In this document: positions 1-7,112 of the stretch, piece by piece
Position numbering within the stretch: the stretch's first letter is position 1
Layout of the letters: every line of letters starts with the position of its first letter
Source: a bacterium
GTDB taxonomy: Bacteria > Krumholzibacteriota > Krumholzibacteriia > LZORAL124-64-63
DNA: 40,621 nucleotides
Reading direction: 5' to 3'
Assembly: GCA_014730255.1 (NCBI GenBank)
Contig: WJIQ01000227.1
Location: forward strand, 1-40,621
Made by a program: the position numbers and the translations under genes
Notes under the pieces: generated by a model
The model's input: only the letters and a program-made list of their open reading frames with translations
What the model was told of the DNA's origin: nothing
The model's database searches: none

Positions 1-120
1 ATCCCGACCCGCCGGTTCCCGACGCTCGACGACGTCGGCCTGGCGCTGCTGTTCGTCGTGCGCACGCCGGCGATCAACGGCGAGACGTTGCATCTGGACG
101 GCGGCCGGCACACCGTGTGA
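1..120 (+). CDS. C-terminal end of a short-chain dehydrogenase/reductase (partial)
   Basis: An open frame enters from the left edge and stops with TGA at 118-120, giving 39 residues. It ends in INGETLHLDGGRHTV, which fits the C-terminal segment of classical SDR enzymes (G-x-x-L-x-x-DGG), where the chain closes over the NAD(P)H and substrate pocket. The Rossmann nucleotide-binding motif and the Tyr-x-x-x-Lys catalytic pair lie outside the window, so the substrate cannot be judged. The next gene starts 26 bases downstream on the same strand, so the two may share a transcript. The family call is likely; the specific enzyme is unknown. Confidence 0.7.
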   Translation: MPTRRFPTLDDVGLALLFVVRTPAINGETLHLDGGRHTV

Positions 121-146
121 CGTGCGGAGCGAGGCGGGAGCGAACG

Positions 147-542
147 ATGGCGGATCTCAAGAAGAGGCTGATCGTGGTCGGGGACCGGGTCCTCGTGCGG
201 CCCGAGACGGGCGAGGAACGCACCGGCGCGGGCCTCTACCTGCCGCAGGCGGCGCTGTCGTCGCGCCAGGCCCAGGGCGGCTGGGTCGTGTCCGTCGGTC
301 CGGGCGTGCCGATCCCCGAACCGGTCGACCTGGACGAGGAGATCTACGACGAGCAGGCCGAGCCGAGGTACCTGAAACTGCAGGCCCAGGAGGGCGATTA
401 CGCGTTGTTCCTCAAGAAGGCGGCGGTCGAGATCACCTTCGAGAAGAAGCAGTACCTGATCGTGCCGAACGCCGCGATCCTGGTGCTGATCCGCGAGGAA
501 TGGGACTCCGCTCGCGCGGCCGGAGACTGGCCGTCGGCGTGA
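147..542 (+). CDS. GroES-like (Cpn10 fold) co-chaperonin paralogue
   Basis: A 131-residue protein. The ATG at 147 is chosen over an upstream in-frame start because a GGGAG ribosome site sits six bases before it. GDRVLVRP near residue 12 matches the first GroES strand (HDRVIVKR). TGAGLYLP corresponds to the mobile loop that contacts GroEL (GGIVL in E. coli), and EGDYALFLKK to the second half of the barrel (VGDIVIF). It is longer than ordinary GroES (about 95 residues) because of an acidic insertion at roughly residues 60-82 (DLDEEIYDEQAEPRY) and a longer tail. No groEL is next to it. It probably assembles as a Cpn10-like ring, but whether it serves GroEL or another partner is unknown. The following kinase gene starts 51 bases downstream. 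Confidence 0.75.
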   Translation: MADLKKRLIVVGDRVLVRPETGEERTGAGLYLPQAALSSRQAQGGWVVSVGPGVPIPEPVDLDEEIYDEQAEPRYLKLQAQEGDYALFLKKAAVEITFEKKQYLIVPNAAILVLIREEWDSARAAGDWPSA

Positions 543-593
543 CAGCGGACGGCCGCGTCGTCCTCGGGTCGATGCGGCCGTGAAGGTGGTGGC

Positions 594-2867
594 ATGACGA
601 CGGACGGTTCTCGCGACATCCTGGACGGCGACGGCCAGGCGGCGCTGCTGCGTTTGCTGGTCGAACGCTCGCCCCACGGCGTCTTCCTCGTCGACGACAC
701 GGGACGTTACCTCTACGTCAACGCGGCCGCGTGCCAGATGACCGGACGCGATCGCGATGATCTCCTCTCGCGGTCGATCTTCGAGATGCGGGCGGCACCG
801 GGCAGCGTGGCCGGCGATTCGGACCATTTCGAGCACCTCCGGCGCGAGGGCCATGCCGTGGGCGAGATGCCGTACATCCATGCGGACGGCTCGCGCCGCT
901 GGTGGCGCGTGGAGGCGGTGCGCATCGAGGATGGCCTGTACGCCGGCTTCACCACCGACGTGACCGATCGCCACGAGCTGGTCGAGCAGCTGCGGCGAGA
1001 GAGGAGCCGATTCGAGCGTGCCCAGGGGCTGTCGAACGTCGGCTGGTGGGAGATCGACCTCGAGACCGGTCGCGTGCTGGCCAGCGACGAGATCCACGAC
1101 ATCTACGGCGTGCCGCGCGGGGCGCCGGTGGACCTCGCCCTGGCGCAGAGCCTCGTCGCGCCCGAGGATCGGCCGGCCCTCGACGAGGCCCTCGACGATC
1201 TCCTCGGCGGCCGCCGACCCTACGACGTGACCTACACGGTGATCCAGCGGGACAGTGGCGCTCGCCGCCGGGTGCGTTCGCGGGCGGAGTACGACTCCGA
1301 ACGCCGGACCGTCTTCGGCGTGCTGACGGACGTCACCGAGTACACCGGCGCTCTCGAGGCCGCCTCCCGGCGCGAGGCGCAGCTGCGGGCGATCTTCGAC
1401 TCGGCCGGCGACTTCATCTATCTCAAGGATCGCGACCTCCGCTACACCCACGCCAACCGGGCGGCCACCGACTACCTCGGCCGCTCCCACGAGGAGGTCG
1501 TCGGATGCACCGATTTCGACCTCTTCCCACCGGAGGTCGCCGAGGAGATCCGCACGACCGACCGGCAGGTGCTCGCCGGCCAGCGCGACCGGGGCCGGTT
1601 CGTCCGGCGGCAGGGTGGCGAGGAGCGGGTCCTGGAGACGGTGAAGGTCCCCATGCACGACGAGGACGGCGAGGTCGTCGGCCTCTGCGGCGTGACCCGG
1701 GACATCACCGAGCTGCGCCGGCTCGAGGAGCAGCTCCGGCAGGCGCAGAAGATGGAGGCCGTGGGGCGCCTCGCGGGGGGCCTGGCCCACGACTTCAACA
1801 ACCTCCTCACGCCGATCCTCGGTTACACGGCGCTCGCCAGCGAGGCCCTCGCTCAGGACCATCCCCTGCAGCACGACCTCGGCGCCATCGACCGCGCCGC
1901 CGTCCGGGCGCGCGACCTGACGGCCAACCTCCTGGCGTTCAGCCGCAAGCAGGTGCTCGACCGGCGCGTCGTCTCTCTGAACGACATCATCCAGGAGATG
2001 GAGGACATGCTGCGCCGGTTGCTGCGCGAGGACGTGACTGTCCGGTGCCGGCTGGCTCCCGATCTCGGTGTGGTGCGCGGCGACGTCGCGCAGCTGCACA
2101 ACGTGCTGATCAACCTGGCGGTCAACGCGGCCGACGCCATGCCCGACGGCGGCCTCCTGACCATCGAGACGCAGAACGTCGAGCTCGGCGAGGAGTATCT
2201 GCGGGATCACCAGGAGGCCCAGGGCGGCCCCCACGTCCTCCTGGCCGTCACGGACACGGGACGGGGGATGGATCCCGAGACCCGGCAGCGCGTCTTCGAG
2301 CCCTTCTTCACCACCAAGCCCGTGGACGAGGGGACCGGCCTCGGCCTGGCGACCGTGCACGGGATCGTCAAGCAGCACGGTGGCAGCATCGAGGTCTACA
2401 GCGAGCTGGACCACGGGACGACGTTCAAGGTCTACCTGCCGCGCGTCGAGGGCGTGGCCGCGGAGACCGAGCACCATGCACCGACCGACCATCTCGAGGG
2501 TGACGAGCGCCTGCTGGTCGTCGAGGACGACGAGGCGGTCCGTCAGCTCGCCACCGCCGTCCTGGTCAAGGCCGGCTACGAGGTCGTCGCCGTGGACTCG
2601 CCGTCGGCGGTGCTCCGCATGCTGGAGCACGAGCTGGAGCCGTTCGCACTCCTGGTGACCGACGTCGTGATGCCGGGGATGAACGGGGCCCAGCTGCATC
2701 GGGCGCTGACCGACGTCTGGCCCGATCTGCCGGCGCTCTACATGTCCGGGTACACGAGCAACGTGATCGCCCACCACGGGGTGCTGGCCGAGGGGCTGAA
2801 GTTCATCCAGAAGCCGTTCCTGCCGGTCGAGCTCCTGCGGCGGGTGCGCGAGATCCTGGACGAATGA
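594..2867 (+). CDS. Hybrid sensor histidine kinase, PAS-PAS-PAS-HisKA-HATPase-receiver
   Basis: A 757-residue signalling protein with no membrane segment or signal peptide, so it probably senses a cytoplasmic cue. Three PAS-type domains lie at about 15-125, 135-250 and 262-375, the last two ending in PAC-like LTDVTEY and GVTRDITE. A HisKA H-box GGLAHDFNNLL follows, with phospho-acceptor His399. The HATPase has an N-box around N507-N511, a G1 box DTGRGMD at 554-560 and a G2 box GTGLGL at 580-585. A receiver domain at about 638-757 has acidic residues D645/D646, phospho-acceptor D690 and K740. The HDFNNLL-type H-box with a C-terminal receiver is typical of hybrid kinases that pass phosphate on by phosphorelay. 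GAAGG seven bases upstream supports the start. No partner regulator is adjacent, so the output is unknown. Confidence 0.93.
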   Translation: MTTDGSRDILDGDGQAALLRLLVERSPHGVFLVDDTGRYLYVNAAACQMTGRDRDDLLSRSIFEMRAAPGSVAGDSDHFEHLRREGHAVGEMPYIHADGSRRWWRVEAVRIEDGLYAGFTTDVTDRHELVEQLRRERSRFERAQGLSNVGWWEIDLETGRVLASDEIHDIYGVPRGAPVDLALAQSLVAPEDRPALDEALDDLLGGRRPYDVTYTVIQRDSGARRRVRSRAEYDSERRTVFGVLTDVTEYTGALEAASRREAQLRAIFDSAGDFIYLKDRDLRYTHANRAATDYLGRSHEEVVGCTDFDLFPPEVAEEIRTTDRQVLAGQRDRGRFVRRQGGEERVLETVKVPMHDEDGEVVGLCGVTRDITELRRLEEQLRQAQKMEAVGRLAGGLAHDFNNLLTPILGYTALASEALAQDHPLQHDLGAIDRAAVRARDLTANLLAFSRKQVLDRRVVSLNDIIQEMEDMLRRLLREDVTVRCRLAPDLGVVRGDVAQLHNVLINLAVNAADAMPDGGLLTIETQNVELGEEYLRDHQEAQGGPHVLLAVTDTGRGMDPETRQRVFEPFFTTKPVDEGTGLGLATVHGIVKQHGGSIEVYSELDHGTTFKVYLPRVEGVAAETEHHAPTDHLEGDERLLVVEDDEAVRQLATAVLVKAGYEVVAVDSPSAVLRMLEHELEPFALLVTDVVMPGMNGAQLHRALTDVWPDLPALYMSGYTSNVIAHHGVLAEGLKFIQKPFLPVELLRRVREILDE

Positions 2868-2875
2868 CCAGGATC

Positions 2876-2887
2876 CGGTCGCGACCG
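2876..2887. repeat. 12-bp perfect palindrome between convergent genes
   Basis: CGGTCGCGACCG is a perfect palindrome in the 40-base gap between the convergent kinase and universal-stress-protein stop codons. It could form a small bidirectional hairpin, but there is no T-run on either side, so a terminator role is weak. Confidence 0.3.
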
Positions 2888-2907
2888 ACGCTCCACCGAA
2901 CCGGACG

Positions 2908-3420
2908 TCAGATGTCCAGGCTCAGCGACTGGTTGCCCTCCGGCACCTGACACATCAGCACGGGCACGGGGCAGCGCGCGGTCACGCGCTGGGCCGTGCT
3001 GCCGACCAGCCGATCGAGCAGCGACGACTCGGCATGGGCGCCCATGACGACCAGGTCGGCATCGAGCGAGTCGACGTGCGCGAGGATCTGGGTGTGGGCC
3101 TTGCCCTCGGCGACGATGATCTTGGTGACCACGTCGGTCCAGGACTCGTCGCCGATCTCCCGCGCGCAGTACTCGGCGATGCGCCGCGGGATGCGGTCCA
3201 TCTGCTCGTGCTCCTGCTCGTCGATGATGTGCTCGATAACGCCCTCGCCCGCGTAGCCGTCGACGAGTTGACGCTGCTCGGCTGTCAGGGTCTCGACCAC
3301 GTGCAGGACGAACAGCTCGGCCTCGAACCGGCGGGCCATCGCGTACGCGTAGCGGAAGACGTACGCCGTGTTCGGTCCCAGCTGGGTGCAATAGAGGACA
3401 CGCTCGAATCCAGGCAGCAT
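2908..3420 (-). CDS. Universal stress protein, UspA family, last gene of the TRAP operon
   Basis: A 170-residue single-domain protein. The N-terminal FERVLYCTQL, the FVLHVVE strand and the C-terminal DADLVVMGAHAESSLLDRLV then GSTAQRV match the UspA alpha/beta fold. The family's nucleotide-binding signature G-2x-G-9x-G-(S/T) appears as G-A-H-A followed by nine residues and G-S. The second glycine is therefore alanine, and ATP binding may be weakened but is not excluded. The gene begins 11 bases after the TRAP permease stop codon on the same strand, so they are almost certainly co-transcribed. In Halomonas elongata the USP TeaD is encoded with the ectoine TRAP transporter TeaABC and modulates its activity. 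A similar regulatory role here is inferred from gene order. Confidence 0.9.
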   Translation of the reverse strand: MLPGFERVLYCTQLGPNTAYVFRYAYAMARRFEAELFVLHVVETLTAEQRQLVDGYAGEGVIEHIIDEQEHEQMDRIPRRIAEYCAREIGDESWTDVVTKIIVAEGKAHTQILAHVDSLDADLVVMGAHAESSLLDRLVGSTAQRVTARCPVPVLMCQVPEGNQSLSLDI

Positions 3421-3431
3421 GGCGGACTCCC

Positions 3432-5852
3432 TCAGGCCGGTGCCGCGGTGATCCCCTCGCGGCGATTGCGGAACATCTGGCTCGCGATGACGACCCCGAC
3501 CATGAGAAGCCCGAGGCCGTCGGTCAGGAAACCGGGCCAGAAGAGCAGGACGGTCGCCACGGCGAGCACGGACCATTCGTACCAGTTCGTGCGGCGGATC
3601 AGGTAGAACATGGTGAGCGCCGAGAAGGCCATCGTGCCCAGGAAGGCCGAGAACAGCGACGAGAAGACCTGCGGCGGACTCGCCGACATCTCGGCGATCA
3701 CGACGCCGGAGTCGAGGAACTCGCCGCCGGCGATGGTCAGCTCCTTGATCTTGCCGGCGCGCTCGGCGCGGATCTCGGTGAACGCGTCGCCGTCCATCAC
3801 GGTGGCGACCACGTCGCCCTTCGCGATGGTCTGGTCGCGGGCGACGTGGACCTCGGTGACCATCGCGCCCATGATCCCGTCCTGGAACGTCGGGGCGGTG
3901 AGCGGCTTGCCCTCGAAGAGGATCGCCGGGGTGAAGGCGAAGAGGATCGGCATCACGTAGAGCAGCTTGGCGAACTTGAAGGCCGTCCAGCCGGTCTTCC
4001 AGGGGTCGGCGCCGGCGATCGCCGCGCCCGCGTAGGCCGCCACGCAGACCGGGGGCGTGATGTTCGAGTCCTGGCTGAACCAGTAGACGATCATGTGCGC
4101 GGCGATGAGCACGACCCCCATCTCGGCCAGGGGCGGGACGGCCAGCACGGCGGTGATCAGGTAGGCGGCGGTCACCGGCACGCCCATGCCGAGCACGAGC
4201 GAGGCGAGCGCCACGAGCAGCACCGCCGGCAGCAGGTGCCCGCCCGCGAGCGAGATGATGATGTCGGAGAACTTCAGGCCGACGCCCGTCAGGGAGATCA
4301 CGCCCACGATGACGCCGATCACGCCGAGCGTGGCCCCGATGATCAGCGTGTTGCGCGCGCCGGTCTGGATCGCCTCCCATATCGCGCGCGGACCCATGCG
4401 CGTCTCCTTCCTCACCCACGAGACGCCGATGCACGAGAGCGTGGCCCAGAACGCGCTGTAACCCGGCGACTTGCCCATGATCATGAGCACGGTGATGATC
4501 ACCAGGGGCAGCGAGAAGTACCACTCGCGCCGGAGCACGGTCGTCCAGTGGGGCAGGTCGGGGTCCTGGATGCCCTCGATGTGGTGCTTCTTGGCCTCGA
4601 AGTGGATCATGCAGAACACCGAGAAGAAGTAGAGCAGGGCCGGACCGATGGCGATGAGCATGATGTGCGCGTACGGGGTCTCGGTGAGCTCGGCCATCAG
4701 GAAGCCGCCCGCGCCCATGATCGGGGGCATGAACATGCCGCCGATCGAGGCCGACGGCTCGATGGCTCCGGCGACGTGGGGCCGGAACCCGGCCCGCTTC
4801 ATCAAGGGGATCGTGAAGGCGCCGGTCGAGACCGTGTTGGCGATGGCCGAGCCGGAGACCGAGCCGAACAGGGCCGAGGCCATGACCGCGACCTTCGCCG
4901 GACCGCCGGTCGACCGGCCGGCGAGCGCCATGGGCAGGTCGATGAAGAACTTGCCGGCGCCGGACCGGTGCAGGAACGCACCGAAGAAGATGAAAAGGAT
5001 CACGTAGGTGGCGAGCACGTTGGCCATCACGCCGAACACGCCGTTGGTCGTCAGGTAGAGCGCGGTGCACAGACGCTCGATGCCGAACCCACGGTGCGCG
5101 ATGACCTCCGGGAAATAGGGACCGAAGTAGGCGTAGACCAGCATCGCCATGCCGATGAGCGTCATCGCCCAGCCCAGCACGCGGCGGCAGACCTCCAGGC
5201 TGAGCACGATGCCGACCACGCTGATCAGGGCGTCGAGCTCGGTCTCGGCGCCGGCGCGGTAGTTGAGGTTCTCGAATTCCAGGATCCAGTACCAGACCAC
5301 GCCGGCCGAGGTGATCGCCAGCAACAGGTCGGAGAAGCTCGGTCGTTGCGGGAATCGGCGCTCGACGATCCGGTCGAACACGGAGAGCAGGGCGGCGATC
5401 GCGATGGTCGCCAGGGCCAGGGGCCAGAACGGGAGCGCGGCCGCGAGGCCCGCACTCGTGCCCTGTCCGGACCATGACTCGCCCACGGCGGTGATGGCCG
5501 CGTGGAACGCCTCGGCGCTCGGATAGAACAACCAGGCGGCGATGGCGCTCGACACCACCGCGCCGACGAACACGTTCAGCGGCAACCGCACCCAGTTCTT
5601 GCCCACGGGGTAGAGCAGGAACACGAGCACGTACGTGATGAAGACGTAGACGCCGCGATGGTACTGCGTGGCGACGGACGCCACGCCGGCGGTGTAGAGG
5701 TAGAACAGCACCATCACCGCGGCGAGCGCGGCGACCACCCAGTGCCAGAGGCCGGTCGGAGTGCGGGTCGTCTTCTCGTCCTTCTCGATGATCTGCTCGA
5801 GGGCCTCGTTGCGGTCGTCCTGCGGAGGATCGGGATGGTCGCGATCGGCCAT
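3432..5852 (-). CDS. TRAP-TAXI transporter fused permease (DctQM) with an internal barrel-sandwich domain
   Basis: An 806-residue multi-spanning protein joining the small (4TM, DctQ-like) and large (DctM-like) TRAP permease subunits. It drives solute uptake with an ion gradient after the TAXI binding protein delivers substrate. The ATG at 5852 is preceded by AGGAG at six bases, which favours it over a start 19 codons upstream. Family hallmarks include GSVSGSAIANTVSTGAFTIP, GGMFMPPIMGAGGF and GMGVPVTAAYLITAVL. Unusually, between PAILFEGKPL and the last helices there is a soluble stretch at about 662-722 with the strand pattern of a biotinyl/lipoyl or HlyD-type barrel-sandwich hybrid (TIAKGDVVATVMDGD, then IRAERAGKIKELTI). 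It lacks the modifiable lysine. The substrate cannot be read from sequence. Confidence 0.92.
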   Translation of the reverse strand: MADRDHPDPPQDDRNEALEQIIEKDEKTTRTPTGLWHWVVAALAAVMVLFYLYTAGVASVATQYHRGVYVFITYVLVFLLYPVGKNWVRLPLNVFVGAVVSSAIAAWLFYPSAEAFHAAITAVGESWSGQGTSAGLAAALPFWPLALATIAIAALLSVFDRIVERRFPQRPSFSDLLLAITSAGVVWYWILEFENLNYRAGAETELDALISVVGIVLSLEVCRRVLGWAMTLIGMAMLVYAYFGPYFPEVIAHRGFGIERLCTALYLTTNGVFGVMANVLATYVILFIFFGAFLHRSGAGKFFIDLPMALAGRSTGGPAKVAVMASALFGSVSGSAIANTVSTGAFTIPLMKRAGFRPHVAGAIEPSASIGGMFMPPIMGAGGFLMAELTETPYAHIMLIAIGPALLYFFSVFCMIHFEAKKHHIEGIQDPDLPHWTTVLRREWYFSLPLVIITVLMIMGKSPGYSAFWATLSCIGVSWVRKETRMGPRAIWEAIQTGARNTLIIGATLGVIGVIVGVISLTGVGLKFSDIIISLAGGHLLPAVLLVALASLVLGMGVPVTAAYLITAVLAVPPLAEMGVVLIAAHMIVYWFSQDSNITPPVCVAAYAGAAIAGADPWKTGWTAFKFAKLLYVMPILFAFTPAILFEGKPLTAPTFQDGIMGAMVTEVHVARDQTIAKGDVVATVMDGDAFTEIRAERAGKIKELTIAGGEFLDSGVVIAEMSASPPQVFSSLFSAFLGTMAFSALTMFYLIRRTNWYEWSVLAVATVLLFWPGFLTDGLGLLMVGVVIASQMFRNRREGITAAPA

Positions 5853-5883
5853 GGCTGGCTCCTGCGGTGAAGGGGCGGAGAGG

Positions 5884-5907
5884 GGGGAGCGGGCGACGCC
5901 GCTCCCC
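5884..5907 (-). other. Intercistronic hairpin between TRAP binding protein and permease genes
   Basis: Two perfectly complementary 9-base arms (GGGGAGCGG at 5884-5892, CCGCTCCCC at 5899-5907) flank a 6-base loop in the 90-base gap downstream of the binding-protein stop. There is no U-run, so it is not a standard terminator. Hairpins at this position often stabilise or enrich the mRNA for the binding protein relative to its permease; that role is inferred here. Confidence 0.55.
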
Positions 5908-5942
5908 ACCGACCCGGCGGTCGTGATCGACCGCGAGGGCGC

Positions 5943-6929
5943 CTACTGGCCGAGCTGCGCGGACGTGAGCGTCAGTCCGTGGTCCTGCCAGAAGTCGACG
6001 GCTCCGGCATGCACCGGGGTCACGATGCCGTTCAGCGCGCCTTCGATGGACATGGCCTTCGCGGTGCTCTTGACCTTGACCATGTACGCGAGGCCGTCGT
6101 CGGAGAAGATGTCCTCGAGCGCGAGCTCGACGTGCGCTGGCGCGACGTGGGCGCCAGCCACCCATAGCGCCGAATCCTGGAACGACTGGACCTCTCGATC
6201 GACGCCCTTGTACGTCCCGGCTGGGATCACCAGCTTGGTGTAGAAGGGATACTGGTCGAAGAACCCCGCCTTCTCTCCGGCCGCGACGACGTCGAGGATC
6301 ATGATGTCGTTGCTCGCGGCCGCCTGGATCACCGACGAGTTGGGGAAGCCGGCGAAGACCCAGAAGGCGTCGATCAGCCCGTCTCCGAGCGCCGAGGCGG
6401 CCTTGCTGTAGCCCAGGAACTCGACCTTCATCTTGTCCCACAGGCCGAGGGCGGTGAAGTAGCGTTGCGCCGCGCCGGCGGCACCGCTGCCCGCGCCGCC
6501 GACGGCCACGCGCCGGCCCTCGAGGTCGGCCAAGGACTTGATCTTCCCGTTCTTCAGCACGATCAGGTGGGCGGGCGCACCGTAGAGATAGGCCATCGCG
6601 TGGACGTTCTCGTACGTGTTGTCGTCCTTGGTCAGGCGGCCGTTGCGGCCGAGGTAGGTATCGCCGGAGTAGACGATGCCGAAGTCGGCCTCTCCGGAGT
6701 CGACGCGCCGCAGGTTCTCCAGCGACCCGGCCGAGGCCATGTTGGAGACCTCGAGGTCCGCGTGATTCTTGGACAGGCGGATGGCGATGCCATTGCTGAA
6801 GTACTGGAACGTTCCACCCTGGGGGCCGCCGGAGAAGGCCAGGCGATCCTTGGCGGGGCTCGTGGTGGGCACGATCATCAGTGCGCAGGTCAGCAGCAGG
6901 CTCGCGGCGAGGAACCAGCGTCGGGTCAT
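5943..6929 (-). CDS. TAXI-family TRAP transporter solute-binding protein
   Basis: A 328-residue exported protein. A signal peptide (MTRRWFLAASLLLTCALMIV, cleaved near TSPA-K) is followed by RLAFSGGPQGGTFQYFSNGIA, the N-terminal signature of TAXI (TRAP-associated extracytoplasmic immunogenic) proteins. Further matches are the GGAGSGAAGAAQRYFTALGL segment and the hinge region after it. It binds substrate in the periplasm and hands it to the fused permease encoded 90 bases downstream. AAGGAG seven bases before the ATG marks the start. As first gene of the operon it is probably the most highly expressed member. TAXI proteins are usually associated with organic acids or amino acids such as glutamate, but the ligand cannot be assigned from this sequence. 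Confidence 0.93.
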   Translation of the reverse strand: MTRRWFLAASLLLTCALMIVPTTSPAKDRLAFSGGPQGGTFQYFSNGIAIRLSKNHADLEVSNMASAGSLENLRRVDSGEADFGIVYSGDTYLGRNGRLTKDDNTYENVHAMAYLYGAPAHLIVLKNGKIKSLADLEGRRVAVGGAGSGAAGAAQRYFTALGLWDKMKVEFLGYSKAASALGDGLIDAFWVFAGFPNSSVIQAAASNDIMILDVVAAGEKAGFFDQYPFYTKLVIPAGTYKGVDREVQSFQDSALWVAGAHVAPAHVELALEDIFSDDGLAYMVKVKSTAKAMSIEGALNGIVTPVHAGAVDFWQDHGLTLTSAQLGQ

Positions 6930-7029
6930 GGTACCACTCCTTGTTCACGGGGAAACCGGACGACGGTTCCGAGTATTCCCGATCGCCGCGGTGGGCAAAA
7001 GCGGATTCTGACCGTGTTAAACGATAATT

Positions 7030-7067
7030 CGGTAACAATTTGCGGCCGGCGCCGGTTCACGTTACCG
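7030..7067. promoter_or_regulatory. Inverted repeat in the divergent TRAP / oligopeptidase B intergenic region
   Basis: CGGTAAC (7030-7036) and GTTACCG (7061-7067) are perfect inverted 7-mers with centres 31 bp apart, about three helical turns. Between them lies the 10-bp palindrome CCGGCGCCGG (7046-7055). The surrounding 183 bases separate divergent genes and contain an AT-rich patch around 7015-7040 that is unusual for this DNA. The arrangement suits a regulator operator controlling one or both directions, but no regulator gene is adjacent and the site is a prediction from pattern alone. Confidence 0.35.
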
Positions 7068-7112
7068 CTTTCCCTCATGGACGCTCGCCCGACACCGAGA
7101 ATCGAGGTCCCG

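Noticed and set aside
2908-7038. A 1376-codon minus-strand open frame spanning the whole TRAP region
   Set aside because: Only its last 170 codons (USP) are a recognisable protein. Upstream it reads the wrong frame of the permease and binding-protein genes, giving Arg/Gly/Pro-rich sequence.
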